Positions 13,045 to 25,456 of a DNA stretch of 64,000 bases are shown here, one piece after another. The notes beneath the pieces are model-generated. The model had not been told where the DNA came from. It did not search any database and saw only the letters and a program-made list of their open reading frames with translations. The position numbers and the translations under genes are program-made. The number at the start of each line of letters is the position of its first letter. Within the stretch, counting starts at the first letter, position 1. Source of the DNA: Flaccisagitta enflata (Eukaryota > Chaetognatha > Sagittoidea > Aphragmophora). The stretch lies in NCBI GenBank assembly GCA_965153355.1, contig OZ231128.1:27652001-27716000 (forward strand), read 5' to 3'.

Positions 13045-13169
13045 ATTCTCACCTTTCCGCATGATACCACTTGTAAAAGTTCTTGAGAAATGGTGGAACA
13101 TAATGAAAGAGTCGGAGCTTGAATGCTTGGGCTAGAAAAAAAAGGAAATCACCATTTCTTCCAGACGAC

Positions 13170-13464
<295 letters not shown>

Positions 13465-13764
13465 TTAAGCTTTGTCGAATTTTCTTTCGCTAGTAAATCA
13501 TTTAAAAAAAGAAAAAAAAGGGAATCTGTCCGAAATCACTTTGTTGATATGATTTATGACGCACAAGTCTGGAAGTGAAGAAGAAGAAACTGGAGTCATG
13601 ATTCTTATAGTTAAAGAAATGACTTGAGTAAAAAGTCGAAATGACTCATACGCTTTAACACGTACAGATGGACAAAGACAAAGACAACCACACTCAGGAA
13701 TGACTCAGGACGGGCAAACAGAAAAGAAACGTCTGAGGTAAAAGCACACAAAGACAAAAACAAA

Positions 13765-13980
<216 letters not shown>

Positions 13981-14277
13981 GACGACGAGGCAATGGCATA
14001 GTGAAGGAAAAGTAAGTAAGTCGTGGTACAAAACCATTTTAAGAAAACATCTCAAAACAACAATCTTTTTCAAAATTACCAGAGAAAAATTATAAACTTG
14101 ATGACTCTACGGTAATAAGTCAGACCCTCGCTGCCCTCCCTGGTGAGATAGAATGAAATAGAGGGTCATAAAATAAGTCGATGGCTCAATTTCCATTTTA
14201 TTTTTCATTAGGGAGTTTATCATAAATCCTGCTAAAACTTCCTTAGAGTCCAATTCTGAGTGAGCGAGTGAGGGTTT

Positions 14278-14600
<323 letters not shown>

Positions 14601-14739
14601 GCACACACAGACAAAGACAAAAGGAGATGAGTTTTCTCCTCCACGTTTCCCGTCGAACCTTGCCAAGAACATCCTGAGAAACGGCACTTGTCTATGTTTC
14701 TATACAAATATATGTGATAGCAAATAGGAAAATGTGACT

Positions 14740-14812
14740 CACCGACCGCTCCAGTAGCGCCGGCCAAGTGGATGGACAAACCGGAGTGTAGAGTCCTCTG
14801 GCACGCGATGAC
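14740..14812 (+). mobile_element. Hairpin-repeat right-end fragment, family 1
   Basis: ACCGACCGCTCC, then GGACAAACCGGAGTGTAGAG and a decayed hairpin (TCCTCTGGCACGCGATGA). Confidence 0.55.
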
Positions 14813-15099
14813 ACTTTCAAGAAAATGTATTAACACAATATGATATAAAGTAAAGCTATCAAAGGGAGGCAAACAAACAGATCAATATTTGTTGGTTAAA
14901 TTAAACACCGTTTTTCCCCACTCATTTTTTCATATATACTTTAATTTTGGTCGTCAAGACAGTTTCAGTCTTTCCTTCAGCCGCTGAAAAAGTACTTTAT
15001 TTCTCAAATGTTTCTCCTCCACTGGGGAAAGAAATGAGCTTCAGGTGAGAATAGAAAAAAAAAGGAGTAAGGAATAAAAACAACTAAAGAAGGAATGAA

Positions 15100-15346
15100 C
15101 AACAGAAGGGGAGGAAAAAAGAAAGAAAGAAAAAAAAAAGAAAGAAAACAGAATAAAAAAAAAAAAAAAGAAAGCAGGAAAAAAAGAAAGAAGAAAGAAA
15201 CAAACTAAAACTTTCACTTTCACCTTGTTAAGTTTCCTCTCTTTTACTTTCCTTTTGTTAAGTTTCTTCTCTGTCTGAACTTTTATCTTTCCTACTTCTA
15301 TTAACCACAGATAATAATAAAAGAAAGAAGAAAGAAAAAAAAGCAA

Positions 15347-15427
<81 letters not shown>

Positions 15428-15431
15428 AAAA

Positions 15432-15507
<76 letters not shown>

Positions 15508-15587
15508 ATAAAAGAAAGAATAAAAGAAAGAAAGAAAAAAAGAAAGAGAGAATAGAGGAAAGAAAGAGAGAAAGAAACAAAGAAACA

Positions 15588-15665
<78 letters not shown>
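15100..15665. repeat. (AAAG)n microsatellite
   Basis: A-rich degenerate lead-in, then AAAG tetramers from about 15,340 with minor interruptions (AATAAAAG, AAACAAAG). Confidence 0.95.
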
Positions 15666-15667
<2 letters not shown>

Positions 15668-16345
15668 GGAAATAAAAGAAAGACAGAAAGAGAGTCTGAC
15701 AGAACCAAAAAGCAATGATTGACAAGCAGACAAGGTTGAAGGCGAAGGCAGAGACGTAGACAGAGAAAGAGACGCAGACAGTCACCGAGGTGAGGAGGTG
15801 AGGGGGAAAGATATCGGGAAAAATCCAAATCGTAAATTCGAAATGCTGAATAAAATGCAAATATTTCAAAATTGAATTTGCATATGATGGAAGTAAAAAA
15901 AGGTGGGACGATGTCCTTAAAGGTAGGAAAAAAGGGAACAAGGAATAGGAAGAAATGACATAGGTTGAGTAGTAATGTTGTCCAACTTTCATAGACAAAA
16001 ACAATGGGAAAACACTGAAAAAACATATAATCGCGGGCGGGCGGGCAGGCACAAAGATGCAGAAGCCGTTTTAGTTATCGGGCAATGATAGCGCTGCAAA
16101 ACAAGTAACACGGGTAACAGAAGCGTACGTCTCTCCCCACCAGACCGAGAGATAGACATACGGAGAGGTACATCTTCAAAATTGAAGCAAAATGCGTTTA
16201 TGCGCAATCTTTAATTATCGTTGGTCGGGAAGTGTGACAGCTCAACAAACCTTTCTTGAACGTCCAACATGGGAACAACTCAATGACAAGAACAAACTTT
16301 GTCAATCGTATGCGTAAAGCTGTCTCGGTTCTGCTGTCACATAGG
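15666..16345. other. Intergenic stretch, no gene seen
   Basis: No supported exon. A possible remnant of a hairpin repeat (GCGGGCGGGCGGGCAGGCAC) lies near 16,034. Confidence 0.4.
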
Positions 16346-16505
16346 TTTTTAGTCGCGGACAAGCGACTCTATAAGAGGCTTTGTCCGTCCGTCGGTCCGT
16401 CGGTCCGTTGGTCCGTGGTGATCGAGTTTAAAAGTGTGAAAACGCGCATTTTCGCCCCTGCCTACCCGTCCGCGACTGGTATTGGCCGTGTATCCGGCCT
16501 TGTTG
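16346..16505 (-). mobile_element. Hairpin-ended repeat, family 1b
   Basis: TTTTTAGTCGCGGAC-AAGCGACTCT hairpin, TATAAGAGGCTTTGTCC, (GTCCGTCG)n tandem, box GCCCCTGCC, arm GTCCGCGACT and end CGTGTATCCGGCCTTGTT. Arms AGTCGCGGAC and GTCCGCGACT are perfect 10-bp inverted repeats. Confidence 0.88.
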
Positions 16506-17040
16506 ATGTTCTCTTTATTACCTGCCGGCTGCCTGCTCTATGCTTATGAGTTTGTTTGCTAAGAGAAAACGCCCTTTTGAAAATCGACTGCCTCAAATTG
16601 GCAACTCTGTGCCGCATTCTTATCTCGTAACAAATTTTCCTCTGTAGAAGTTTTAGTTATATGATGTACCTCGTGCGATCTGTGCTAACTATGTTATCAC
16701 GAATAAAAGAATATTCTGAGCTACACTTAATGAAATGTACAAATGTGCAAATGTGTGAATACAAATCATTTTCAGATCATTTGAGATTCCTCAATAGATG
16801 CAAAGGCAGATTTAATCACGTCGCATCATGACCTCTAAGCCCTCAATTAGGATGACTACTTTCGAGTTGAATGTATTTAATTAAAAGCTCATTTACACTT
16901 TACACGCAAGTCACGCCCTGTTTTACAGAATCAATCCTGCTTACGTGTCTACATGTATGCGTGTACGCGCGCGAAACCAATACTTCAATCACTTTCTATA
17001 CGTGCGCTAATTACGCGCACGCCTCTGGGCGAATGCGCTA
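16506..17040. other. Intergenic stretch, no gene seen
   Basis: AT-rich. No exon or repeat was recognised. Confidence 0.4.
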
Positions 17041-17087
17041 GTGTCCGCACACGCACGAACGAGTGAATGAAAGAGATCGTCAGAGAG

Positions 17088-17141
<54 letters not shown>
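17041..17141. repeat. Conserved ~45-bp flank plus (GA)n, copy 1
   Basis: GTGTCCGCACACGCACGAAC, then GAGTGAATGAAAGAGATCGT and CAGAGA run into (GA)n. The same flank precedes the (GA)n at 19,217. The microsatellite therefore appears to travel with, or to have been duplicated with, its flank. Confidence 0.8.
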
Positions 17142-17144
<3 letters not shown>

Positions 17145-17353
17145 CTAACGACACTTTATCCCACTCAAGCCACCTACAGAGACCACCAAATCCTCCTAAG
17201 TGTTTATGTGCCTCCTACCCCTCCCACCTCCAATTTCAGGTTTTTTTTGTTCATTTCCATAAAAGAATTCTATTTCCTCTCTTCATGGCAAAAAGAATGA
17301 CAAAATCATAATCAAAAGAATTACATGGGTTGTCAAAAAAAATATTTGCTAAA

Positions 17354-17888
17354 CAGTCAGCGGACAAAACACAATAGGTATATATATCACTCCGTTGGTT
17401 TTGATCCAACCTACTGATGTTGAACAGAATGCTGTAAACAACAACTGGTTGTTGAAATTACAGCCGGCTGTTAAATTACAAAGTTGGCAAAAATCCAACT
17501 TTCACCAAATAGAATGAGACCTGCAGATTCATAATCCTGATGATATTCTGAGAAGTTTCATATGTCACAACATATATCTTTATATGAAAAATTTTTTTTT
17601 ATAAATATTTATAAATGTTTAATTTAATTATAATACAATGTTAAAAAAATATTTCTTACAAAAAGTGTTAAGAGTGACATGTCAAACTTCTCCGAATTTC
17701 ATCAAGATAATAAATCAGCAGGTCTCATTCTTTTTGGTAAAAGTTTGGTTTTTGTGAATTTTGTAACTGAACAGCCGGCTGTAATTTCAACAACCAGTTA
17801 TTATTTACAGCATTCTGTTCAACATCAGTGGGTAGGATCAAAATCAACAGAGTGATATATATACGTATTGTGTTTTGTCCGCTGACTG
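17354..17888. mobile_element. Fold-back (long inverted repeat) element
   Basis: The first ~230 bp (CAGTCAGCGGACAAAACAC inward) returns in reverse complement at about 17,665-17,888 (GTGTTTTGTCCGCTGACTG), with an AT-rich spacer. Flanks are TAAA on both sides (17,350-17,353 and 17,889-17,892), a possible 4-bp duplication. No coding capacity. A one-armed copy lies at 54,829. Confidence 0.85.
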
Positions 17889-18015
17889 TAAAAGTACAAT
17901 AGTGGAATTGCTTACTTTTGTTTTCCATAGTAATCCAGGCAGATCTGGTATCCTTTTTCTTGAAAACAGTTCAAACTGCCTTATGCAAATTTCTTTGCAT
18001 AGGACTAGAAACACT

Positions 18016-18066
18016 AAGTGATGTGGGGTCACAATATTGTGGGGGATGGGTGGGTAGGGGCAGCCA
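18016..18066 (+). mobile_element. Hairpin-repeat left-end fragment, family 2
   Basis: AAGTGATGTGGGGTCACAAT, then GATGGGTGGGTAGGGGCAGCC. The right end is absent. It is followed by the tandem block at 18,230. Confidence 0.65.
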
Positions 18067-18229
18067 GCCACCATCCAAACTGAAGGACAACCTTAGAAAT
18101 GCTTGATAACCTAAGCAAAACATTAAAACTACCTTAGTACCTACCTGCTTCAGGACAACTCAGTCAATGCAAAAACCATTGGAACATTTTTAGAAACCCT
18201 ATAGGAATACTATAGGGCAAGTTGCACGG

Positions 18230-18600
18230 CAACAGAACAACTCTTGGACAACTTGAGGATAACTTTAAGACAATTCTTGGACAAATCTAGGACAACCCCA
18301 GAACGAATAAGGCTACCTCTAGGACAACTAAAAAAAAACTTAAGGACAATTCTGACAACTTTAGGACAACTCCTTGGACATTCCTAAGACAACTAGGACA
18401 ACTTTAGGATAACAAAAACAACTCTAGTACAACTCTGAGAGAGTTATAGAACAACTTTTGGACAACTTTAGGACACTTTTAAGACAACTTGAGGACAACT
18501 CTAGGAAAATCTAGGACATTTCTTGGACATCACAAGGACATCACAAGGACAATATAAGGACTCCTCATTGGCAGCTTTAAGACAAGTCTAAAACAAGTAC
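18230..18600. repeat. Degenerate ~12-bp (GGACAACTTTA)n tandem repeat
   Basis: GGACAACT/GGACAATT/AGGACA units recur roughly every 11-14 bp for over 300 bp with heavy divergence. Placed right after a family-2 left end, it may be that element's expanded internal tandem block. Confidence 0.75.
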
Positions 18601-19169
18601 TGTAGGATAACTCGATTAACCCAAGGAAATTCCAAGTTAATTTCCATATGAGTGATCCTTCCATATTTAAGGCTGAAAACGATGCGAAATTTCTCCCTAA
18701 TCACTATTAGCTTTGAAAAGGCGCGCTCTAATTGCATTTATGCTCACCCAATGACATCAGTTTATGCTTGGCAGAAAAATACTTGATAAAAGAGAGGAAA
18801 TAACAAATATCTCTTAGGCTAATTTGTATGATTGGGTAAAAAGAAATCAAGCTCGTTCTCAGCTTAAACTCAAAAGCGCAATTGCGCGCATTAGATCTAG
18901 CTCCGCATTCTGACTACGGAGGATTAGTAGCTACCGCCAATGCGCAAAACGCGCAACTCTAGAAAACCGGTGAACTTTTGTGAATCTCTATATTTTCTAT
19001 GTATTTTACATAATGTTTTTATCATTATTTATGTACTAAACAAAATTTCGAAATGATTTTTTTTGCAGATATGAACCAAACAGGGTTAGTAGAAGCGAAA
19101 AACAGCACTATTGTAGTAGGTTTTAAATAGTCGTGTCCATTACTTATTTCCCATCATGGCGCTCTGTGT
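18601..19169. other. Intergenic stretch, no gene seen
   Basis: No supported exon, RNA gene or repeat. Confidence 0.4.
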
Positions 19170-19216
19170 AGTGTCCGCACACGCACGAACGAGTGAATGA
19201 AAGCGATCGTCAGAGA

Positions 19217-19277
<61 letters not shown>
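19170..19277. repeat. Conserved ~45-bp flank plus (GA)n, copy 2
   Basis: GTGTCCGCACACGCACGAAC, then GAGTGAATGAAAGCGATCGT, CAGAGAATA and (GA)n. Near identical to 17,041-17,141 in the same orientation. Confidence 0.8.
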
Positions 19278-19281
<4 letters not shown>

Positions 19282-19523
19282 ACAAACAAACAAACAAAAA
19301 GAAACAAACAAACAAACAAAAAAGAAAAAAGAAAAAAGAAAGAAAAAAGAAAAATGAAAAAAAAAAGAAAGAATGAATGAATGAATGAATGAATGAGAAA
19401 AAAAGAAAGAAAGAAAAGAAAGAAAGAAAGAAAGAAAGAAAGGGACAGAGAATGAAGAAAGAAAAAGAAACTGACTTGACTGAGGAGAAAGAAGAACTCT
19501 CTCTCTCTCTCTCCTCTCTCTCT

Positions 19524-19618
<95 letters not shown>
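19278..19618. repeat. A-rich (CAAA)n/(AAAG)n/(GAAT)n then (CT)n
   Basis: Purine-rich tetranucleotide patches to about 19,440, then (CT)n at about 19,497-19,618. The GA run before and the CT run after are inverted relative to each other and could form a large hairpin. Confidence 0.9.
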
Positions 19619-19621
<3 letters not shown>

Positions 19622-19868
19622 TGATACGTGAGTCTCATTTGGAATCGAGGATTTTACGAGGGATATCAAAAGACGCAAATGAATACCCGAGAATTGGGTG
19701 GAGAAACGGACGCAACAGAGAGCAGACTGGAAAGTACGAAGAGAATTTCGAGGAAAAAAAAAACAAAAAGAAGAGAGCAAGTTAGGAAGTATGAATGGAG
19801 TTATATGGAGAAACGCACAAAACAGAGTGCAGGCTGCAAAGAGGGAAGAGATTTGGATGGCAACAAAA

Positions 19869-20070
19869 AACAAGTGACGCGGGGTCACAACATCGTTGCG
19901 GACGGGTGGGCAGGGGCATCCAACCCCTACACACACCCCATCCCATCCCCACACAAAAACATTTCAACTCGATCACCCCGCACGGATTGACGGTGTCCAT
20001 GGACCAATGGACCTACGGACCGACAGACGGACCAAGCCTCTTATAGAGTTGCGTGTCCGCAACTAAAAAA
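19869..20070 (+). mobile_element. Hairpin-ended repeat, family 2 (intact)
   Basis: Starts CAAGTGACGCGGGGTCACAA, arm CGTTGCGGAC, box GGGTGGGCAGGGGCATCC. Right part GGACCGACAGACGGACC, AAGCCTCTTATAGAG, hairpin AGTTGCG-TGTC-CGCAACT and AAAAA. Arm GTTGCGGAC near the left end matches GTCCGCAAC in the hairpin. Confidence 0.9.
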
Positions 20071-20303
20071 AAACAAGGCCGGATACACGGCTACCCCAGT
20101 CGCGTGCGGGTGGGCAGGGGCTGTAATTTAGGACACCAGATCATTTGGGCAGGAGCAGTGAAGCCAAAAATCCCAAAAACCCAAAAAAAGTAAAGTGTGA
20201 CGGACGGACGGACCGACGGACCGACGGACCGACGGACCGACGGACCGACGGACGGACGGACGGACAAAGCGGGGTGTAGAGTCGCGTAGCACGCGACTAA
20301 AAA
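20071..20303 (+). mobile_element. Hairpin-ended repeat, family 1, abutting previous copy
   Basis: Begins in the A-tract that closes the preceding element (AAACAAGGCCGGATACACGG). Arm AGTCGCGTGCGGGTGGGC, box GGGCAGGAGCAGTGA, (GACGGACC)n, GGGGTGTAGAG, hairpin AGTCGCGT-AG-CACGCGACT and AAAAA. The head-to-tail junction shows that the A/T-rich end serves as insertion target. Confidence 0.9.
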
Positions 20304-20718
20304 TAAATAAAAAAAAAGAAGGAAAGGCAGGTACAGTTAGAAAGAATGCGTAGAATCGAACAAAGGAACGGAATACTGGTTGAGAAATATGAAGAAAATC
20401 TTGTGAAGAAAAAAAAAACAGAAATTAGAGGGCAGGCTGGGAAGTATGACGAGTAATGGACAGGCGGAGGGCGCACCATGTAACATCGCGTAACAGGTCA
20501 TTATTAAAAATGTGGCTATCTTCCTAAGGAGTTCTAAAGGAAAGGGCTACGTTTTTGATAATGACCCATTATCAACCGAATCGTTGTTAAAAACAACTCA
20601 CTTTATAGGTCAGTTGAGAATAAAGTCGCAGAACATTTAATATTTGCAGAAGAGATGGTTATTGGGTTCAAATCATATTGCCAAAAAAAAAAGGGAAGGA
20701 GTGGAACAAAATAAAAAG

Positions 20719-20946
20719 GAGGCCGGATACACGGCTACCCCAGTCGCATGAAGGTGGGCAGGGGCCATACTTAAGGTTATTGGGCAGGATCAGTAGGCAG
20801 ACAGGAAGAGTGAGGTCAAAGACCGCAAAAACACGAAAAAGTTAAGATGGACCAATGGACGGACGGTTGGACGGACCGACGCGATGGATGGACCAACGGT
20901 CAGACTGACAAAGCGGGCTGTAGAGTCGCTAGTACGCGACTAAAAA
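20719..20946 (+). mobile_element. Hairpin-ended repeat, family 1
   Basis: GGCCGGATACACGGCTACCC, arm AGTCGCATGAAGGTGGGCAG, GGACGG/GACC block, AGCGGGCTGTAGAG, hairpin GTCGC-TAGTAC-GCGAC and TAAAAA. Confidence 0.85.
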
Positions 20947-21084
20947 GTGCCAAGCTTGGATGTTAGCTTTATCAAATAGAGGATGAGTTGAAAAAGAGAG
21001 TCTGGGGAAAAATCAAAGTCTCAGTGTTTGAGCGTGCGCAAAAGGACGAATGAGTCAAACAGAAGAGCACTTAAAAGTGGAAAA

Positions 21085-21432
<348 letters not shown>

Positions 21433-21551
21433 TTGTCATGGTATGTCATAGTAGTTGCCTCAACGATAAGATGCTGAGATTTACGTTTTTCGAAATTACA
21501 ATACGGGGATTTCATATTTGTAAGACAAATAATTAAAAAGTATAAGAATAA

Positions 21552-21786
21552 GAATATAAGCTAATGAAAAAATGTTTTATTGACGATGGGTGTTGGTTGC
21601 CAGGGCCATGGGAACACATTTCTATGTAATTCACGCGAAAATATCAATTTTTAAAAAAAAATTTTGAGCGATGTTCCCTCAGAAAATTGTAAAAATGTTA
21701 ATATTTTAGCGGGAATACATGGAAATGCTTTTCCATAGCAACCAGCACCCTTTGTCAATTAAGTATCTTTTTATTAGTTAATATTC
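21552..21786. mobile_element. Fold-back MITE-like element
   Basis: Left arm GAATATAAGCTAATGAAAAA with inner GGGTGTTGGTTGCC. The right half contains the complement (GGCAACCAGC-type GCAACCAGCACCC, then TTTTTATTAGTTAATATTC). Arms are about 90 bp and imperfect. No coding capacity. Confidence 0.7.
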
Positions 21787-21941
21787 CAATTATATAAATT
21801 TTTTAGTTTTATTTGTTTTCCTGATATGAATTCCTCCGTATTTCCAAGTCTAGACGACATCTACTAAAACAGATGAAAGGCAAGACGAACTGATCTACTG
21901 TCCTAGTAATAAATGGGTATATGTATATATTATATGCACAT

Positions 21942-21982
21942 GTATGCATGTATGTATGTATGTATGTATGTATGTATGTATG

Positions 21983-22016
<34 letters not shown>

Positions 22017-22170
22017 TGTATGTATGTATGTATGTATGTATGTATGCATGTATGTATGCATGCATGTATGTATGTATGTATGTATGTATGTATGTATGTA
22101 TGTATGTATGTATCATGTATGTATTTATCTATTTATGTATGAGTGTATGTATGTGTGTATGTATGTAAGA
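21942..22170. repeat. (GTAT)n tetranucleotide microsatellite
   Basis: About 55 GTAT units with GCAT and TATT variants at the edges. Confidence 0.97.
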
Positions 22171-22989
22171 ATATTGTAACTACACTTAATCACAGTTCCT
22201 CTTCTTGGTCTTAGTGAAGGAATCCAAGGGCGAAATGAAAGCTGTGGACTAGAAGTAGTATAAACAAGAGAAAGATCTGTTGCACAAAGGGCAGGGAGTT
22301 TTTTTTTAGTGCATATAGGGGCATTCTTTCTTTTGTTATTTTTTTAGCTTCCATTGTGCATTATAACCTGTCGGAGGTAGAGGAACATGATTTGGCTGAA
22401 TTATCCCATTCCATGTACAGCTTATTGGAAGCCAAAGATAAGTTTCAGCTTATATTTCAATAGAGAGAGAAAAAAATTCTATTCCCGCCTATTTCCGCCA
22501 AAAACTTTATACCAATATGTAGATCTTCTCATAACAAATCCAAATATGTAATCTTTTCCTGCTACTTTTCTGCACTTTAAGAGAAAAAGCTCATGGAAAA
22601 ATTGCTGCAAAGCAACTCTTTCTCAATCATTGGTGACCATTTTAGGGAAGACGCCGTCAAATATAGATCTTGGTGATAACATCACACTCACAAACTGACC
22701 AATGAGAAACAAGGCACTACCAACCAGAGATTTGCCTTAGTTAAGGGTGATGTTAAGAGCCAGGTACTCTCTTGCTTTTGGTGCCTGTCATTGAAATCAT
22801 CATCGATTTCTCACATTGTAATCACTGATCTTTTGTTGAGAACAACAAATATGACATCTGTTAATGAATAGAAGAAGTTGTGAGTCTGATTTCTTCAAAC
22901 AATTACTTTCAAGACTAAAAGGCAGATCTCTGCCCTTTGTGTGTTGGCAGGCAGAAGGAGACACAACGTGACACAAGGAATAAGAAATT
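22171..22989. other. Intergenic stretch, no gene seen
   Basis: No supported exon or repeat was recognised. Confidence 0.4.
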
Positions 22990-23540
<551 letters not shown>

Positions 23541-23788
23541 CAAGCAGATTCATAGAGCTCTTTCTGCCCTCGGTGGACAACTGAAGACAACCATAAACTA
23601 CGACATCAAGTACTTGTCAAACGTCATGGGACTTCACTTCGCTCCATTTAATTACGACTTACGAGTGACTTGTTTGTTGGATATGATTGTGACAGCGGAT
23701 AAAGAAATCGGTCCACTGCAATATGAACAAACTGACTAGCATCAATTAAGAGGCCAATTTCTTTGCTAAGAGACCATTATACTATTAC

Positions 23789-23837
23789 CAATAAAGGCGG
23801 CTAATCGCCGACCGGAAAAAAGTCGTAAATGGAAGTC
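23789..23837 (+). repeat. ~50-bp dispersed repeat with GGCG/CGCC hairpin, copy 1
   Basis: CCAATAAAGGCGGCTAATCG, then CCGACCGGAAAAAAGTCGTA. Related copies are at 31,914 (+) and 37,788 (-). Confidence 0.75.
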
Positions 23838-23930
23838 TCTTTTTTCAGTGCTTGTTCTTCTGTGTGTGCATTTCATGATGTCTGGTTGATTGTCTGTTTT
23901 TGTTATTCAATCTGTGCGTTTTCCTTTCGA

Positions 23931-23932
<2 letters not shown>

Positions 23933-24025
<93 letters not shown>
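23933..24025. repeat. (GT)n-(CT)n microsatellite
   Basis: GT run followed by CT run. Confidence 0.97.
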
Positions 24026-24028
<3 letters not shown>

Positions 24029-24460
24029 CAGAATAAAATATCAATGCTAGCGTCATAAAAGTCAGGGTCAATTTGCGTAACATGTTTACTCTTGCCTATT
24101 GTTACATAAGACCAAAAAAATGGGATCAATGAAAAATATCGATTTTCGCAAAAATGCGAAAAATAAAAAAAGATTCAAAAATTCATAACTTCTGAACTAT
24201 TGATCGTAGAGACTTCTGGTTGGCGCCATTTGAAAGAGGAAGATAAGCTCTTTCTTAGCTATGAATATCAAAAAATGTATACTCCCAGCCCAAAAACTGC
24301 ACAACTTCCAAAAATTGCCCCAAACCGAAAATGGAAAACTTTATTTCTCCCCTACGTTTCAAAAAGTCGAATTACGTAATTCGACTTTTTTCCAACTACG
24401 CAAATCAATAAAAAAGCCGCTTTTTTAAATGACTATTTGTCATATTGAATAATATATAAT
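24026..24460. other. Intergenic stretch, no gene seen
   Basis: Contains the perfect palindrome AAAAAGTCGAATTACG-type segment near 24,362-24,392 (AAAGTCGAATTACGTAATTC-GACTTT). No exon was recognised. Confidence 0.45.
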
Positions 24461-24468
24461 ATAATAAC

Positions 24469-25167
24469 CAGGCCTTTTTTTAAAGCGAGCCCGCGAGCCA
24501 TTGGCTCTCTATTTTGCTGCCGGGCTCTCTGGTTTTGCTGGCTCTGAGCCCGGCTGGCTCTCTCAAAATTGAAACCATGTTTTGAACTCAAATGGATTGT
24601 GAGACTCTTGTAAAATCATAAGAAGAAAACACAAGTTAAGAGAGACTACCATGGTCATCTCGTCAAATGTAAATTTATCAACAAGTAAAGCATCTCATTT
24701 TTTCATGTGATGATTTTTGCTTTCTTTAAGTCCGATTTGTTTCTATCATGAGAGAGATGTAAGATTACCATTGAAAGGTGACAGTGTCATGAGGCTGATA
24801 CATTTTTAAGAAATCGGGCAAAATGTTCAGTTTTTCAAGTCGTTTGCACGCTACTCTATAACCTACTATGTTGGAAAGTCTGTTGGTCTGTCCATCTGTT
24901 GGTCCGTTTATTCGTTAGTCCTTCTGTTGCTCTATTGGTCAGTGACACTTTTTTTCTGCATTTACAAGTGGTTTCAATGTCACTTCTCCTGCCCAAATGT
25001 TTTATAGCAAATTTTCTCACTACCCCTGCTCGCCCAAACACAATATAGGTAGCCTTCCATCCAGCATTGTTTTTTTGCCGGGCTCGCTGTTTTGCCGTCG
25101 GGCTCTGTAGAATTGTGAGGAGAGAGCCCGGTTGGCTCTGCCAAAAAAATCACTAAAAAAAGGCCTG
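24469..25167 (-). mobile_element. hAT-type MITE (TSD ATAATAAC) split by a nested element
   Basis: Termini are inverted CAGGCCTTTTTTTA repeats. The 8-bp TSD ATAATAAC is perfect on both sides (24,461-24,468 and 25,168-25,175). The body is rich in GGGCTC/GAGCCC. It shares those motifs with the element at 27,637, in opposite orientation. A hairpin-ended repeat (24,836-25,072) interrupts it, so about 460 bp is the native length. CAGG termini plus an 8-bp TSD point to hAT. It is non-autonomous. Confidence 0.85.
24836..25072 (-). mobile_element. Hairpin-ended repeat, family 1, nested in a hAT MITE
   Basis: CAAGTCGTTTGCACGCTACT hairpin end, CTATAACC, TTGGTCTGTCC-like tandem, boxes CACTTCTCCTGCCC and CTACCCCTGCTCGCCC, then GGTAGCCTTCCATCCAGC and TTGTTTTT. 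Being inside the MITE, it is the younger insertion. Confidence 0.75.
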
Positions 25168-25317
25168 ATAATAACTGACCAAAATTTTTAGACCAATAGA
25201 AGCTCTGGGAAAGAACTTTCATTTGGCTCCAATCTAGCATCTCTAACTTTATTTGTTTAGAAATGGTATAGGAAAGAGTAAAAACATTGCCACTTTTAGT
25301 TTTGCAATTTCATTGAA

Positions 25318-25456
25318 ACAAAACCAAGTAGGCCAATAAGGTGCGACGTGTGGATCGTCGAACAAATGCGTTACCAACAGACTGACAGACCGACCAACCG
25401 ACCAACCAACCAACGGACACAGCCAGTTATAGAGGTGCTTTGTCGCACCTAAAAAG
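25318..25456 (+). mobile_element. Hairpin-ended repeat, family 4 (AGGTGC arms)
   Basis: Left end AAACCAAGTAGGCCAATA, arm AGGTGCGAC, later (GACCAACC)n, GGACACAGCCAGTTATAG, hairpin AGGTGC-TTTGTC-GCACCT and AAAAAG. The arm sequence differs from families 1 and 2, but the layout is the same and the arm-to-hairpin complementarity (AGGTGCGAC with GTCGCACCT) is kept. Confidence 0.85.

Noticed and set aside
15041-16052. Hydrophobic Phe/Leu-rich minus-strand frames up to 264 codons
   Set aside because: AAAG microsatellite read in reverse; the unique flanks add no recognisable domain.
19154-19954. 266-codon minus-strand frame
   Set aside because: Passes through GA, A-rich and CT repeats and a hairpin element; a chance fusion of repeats.
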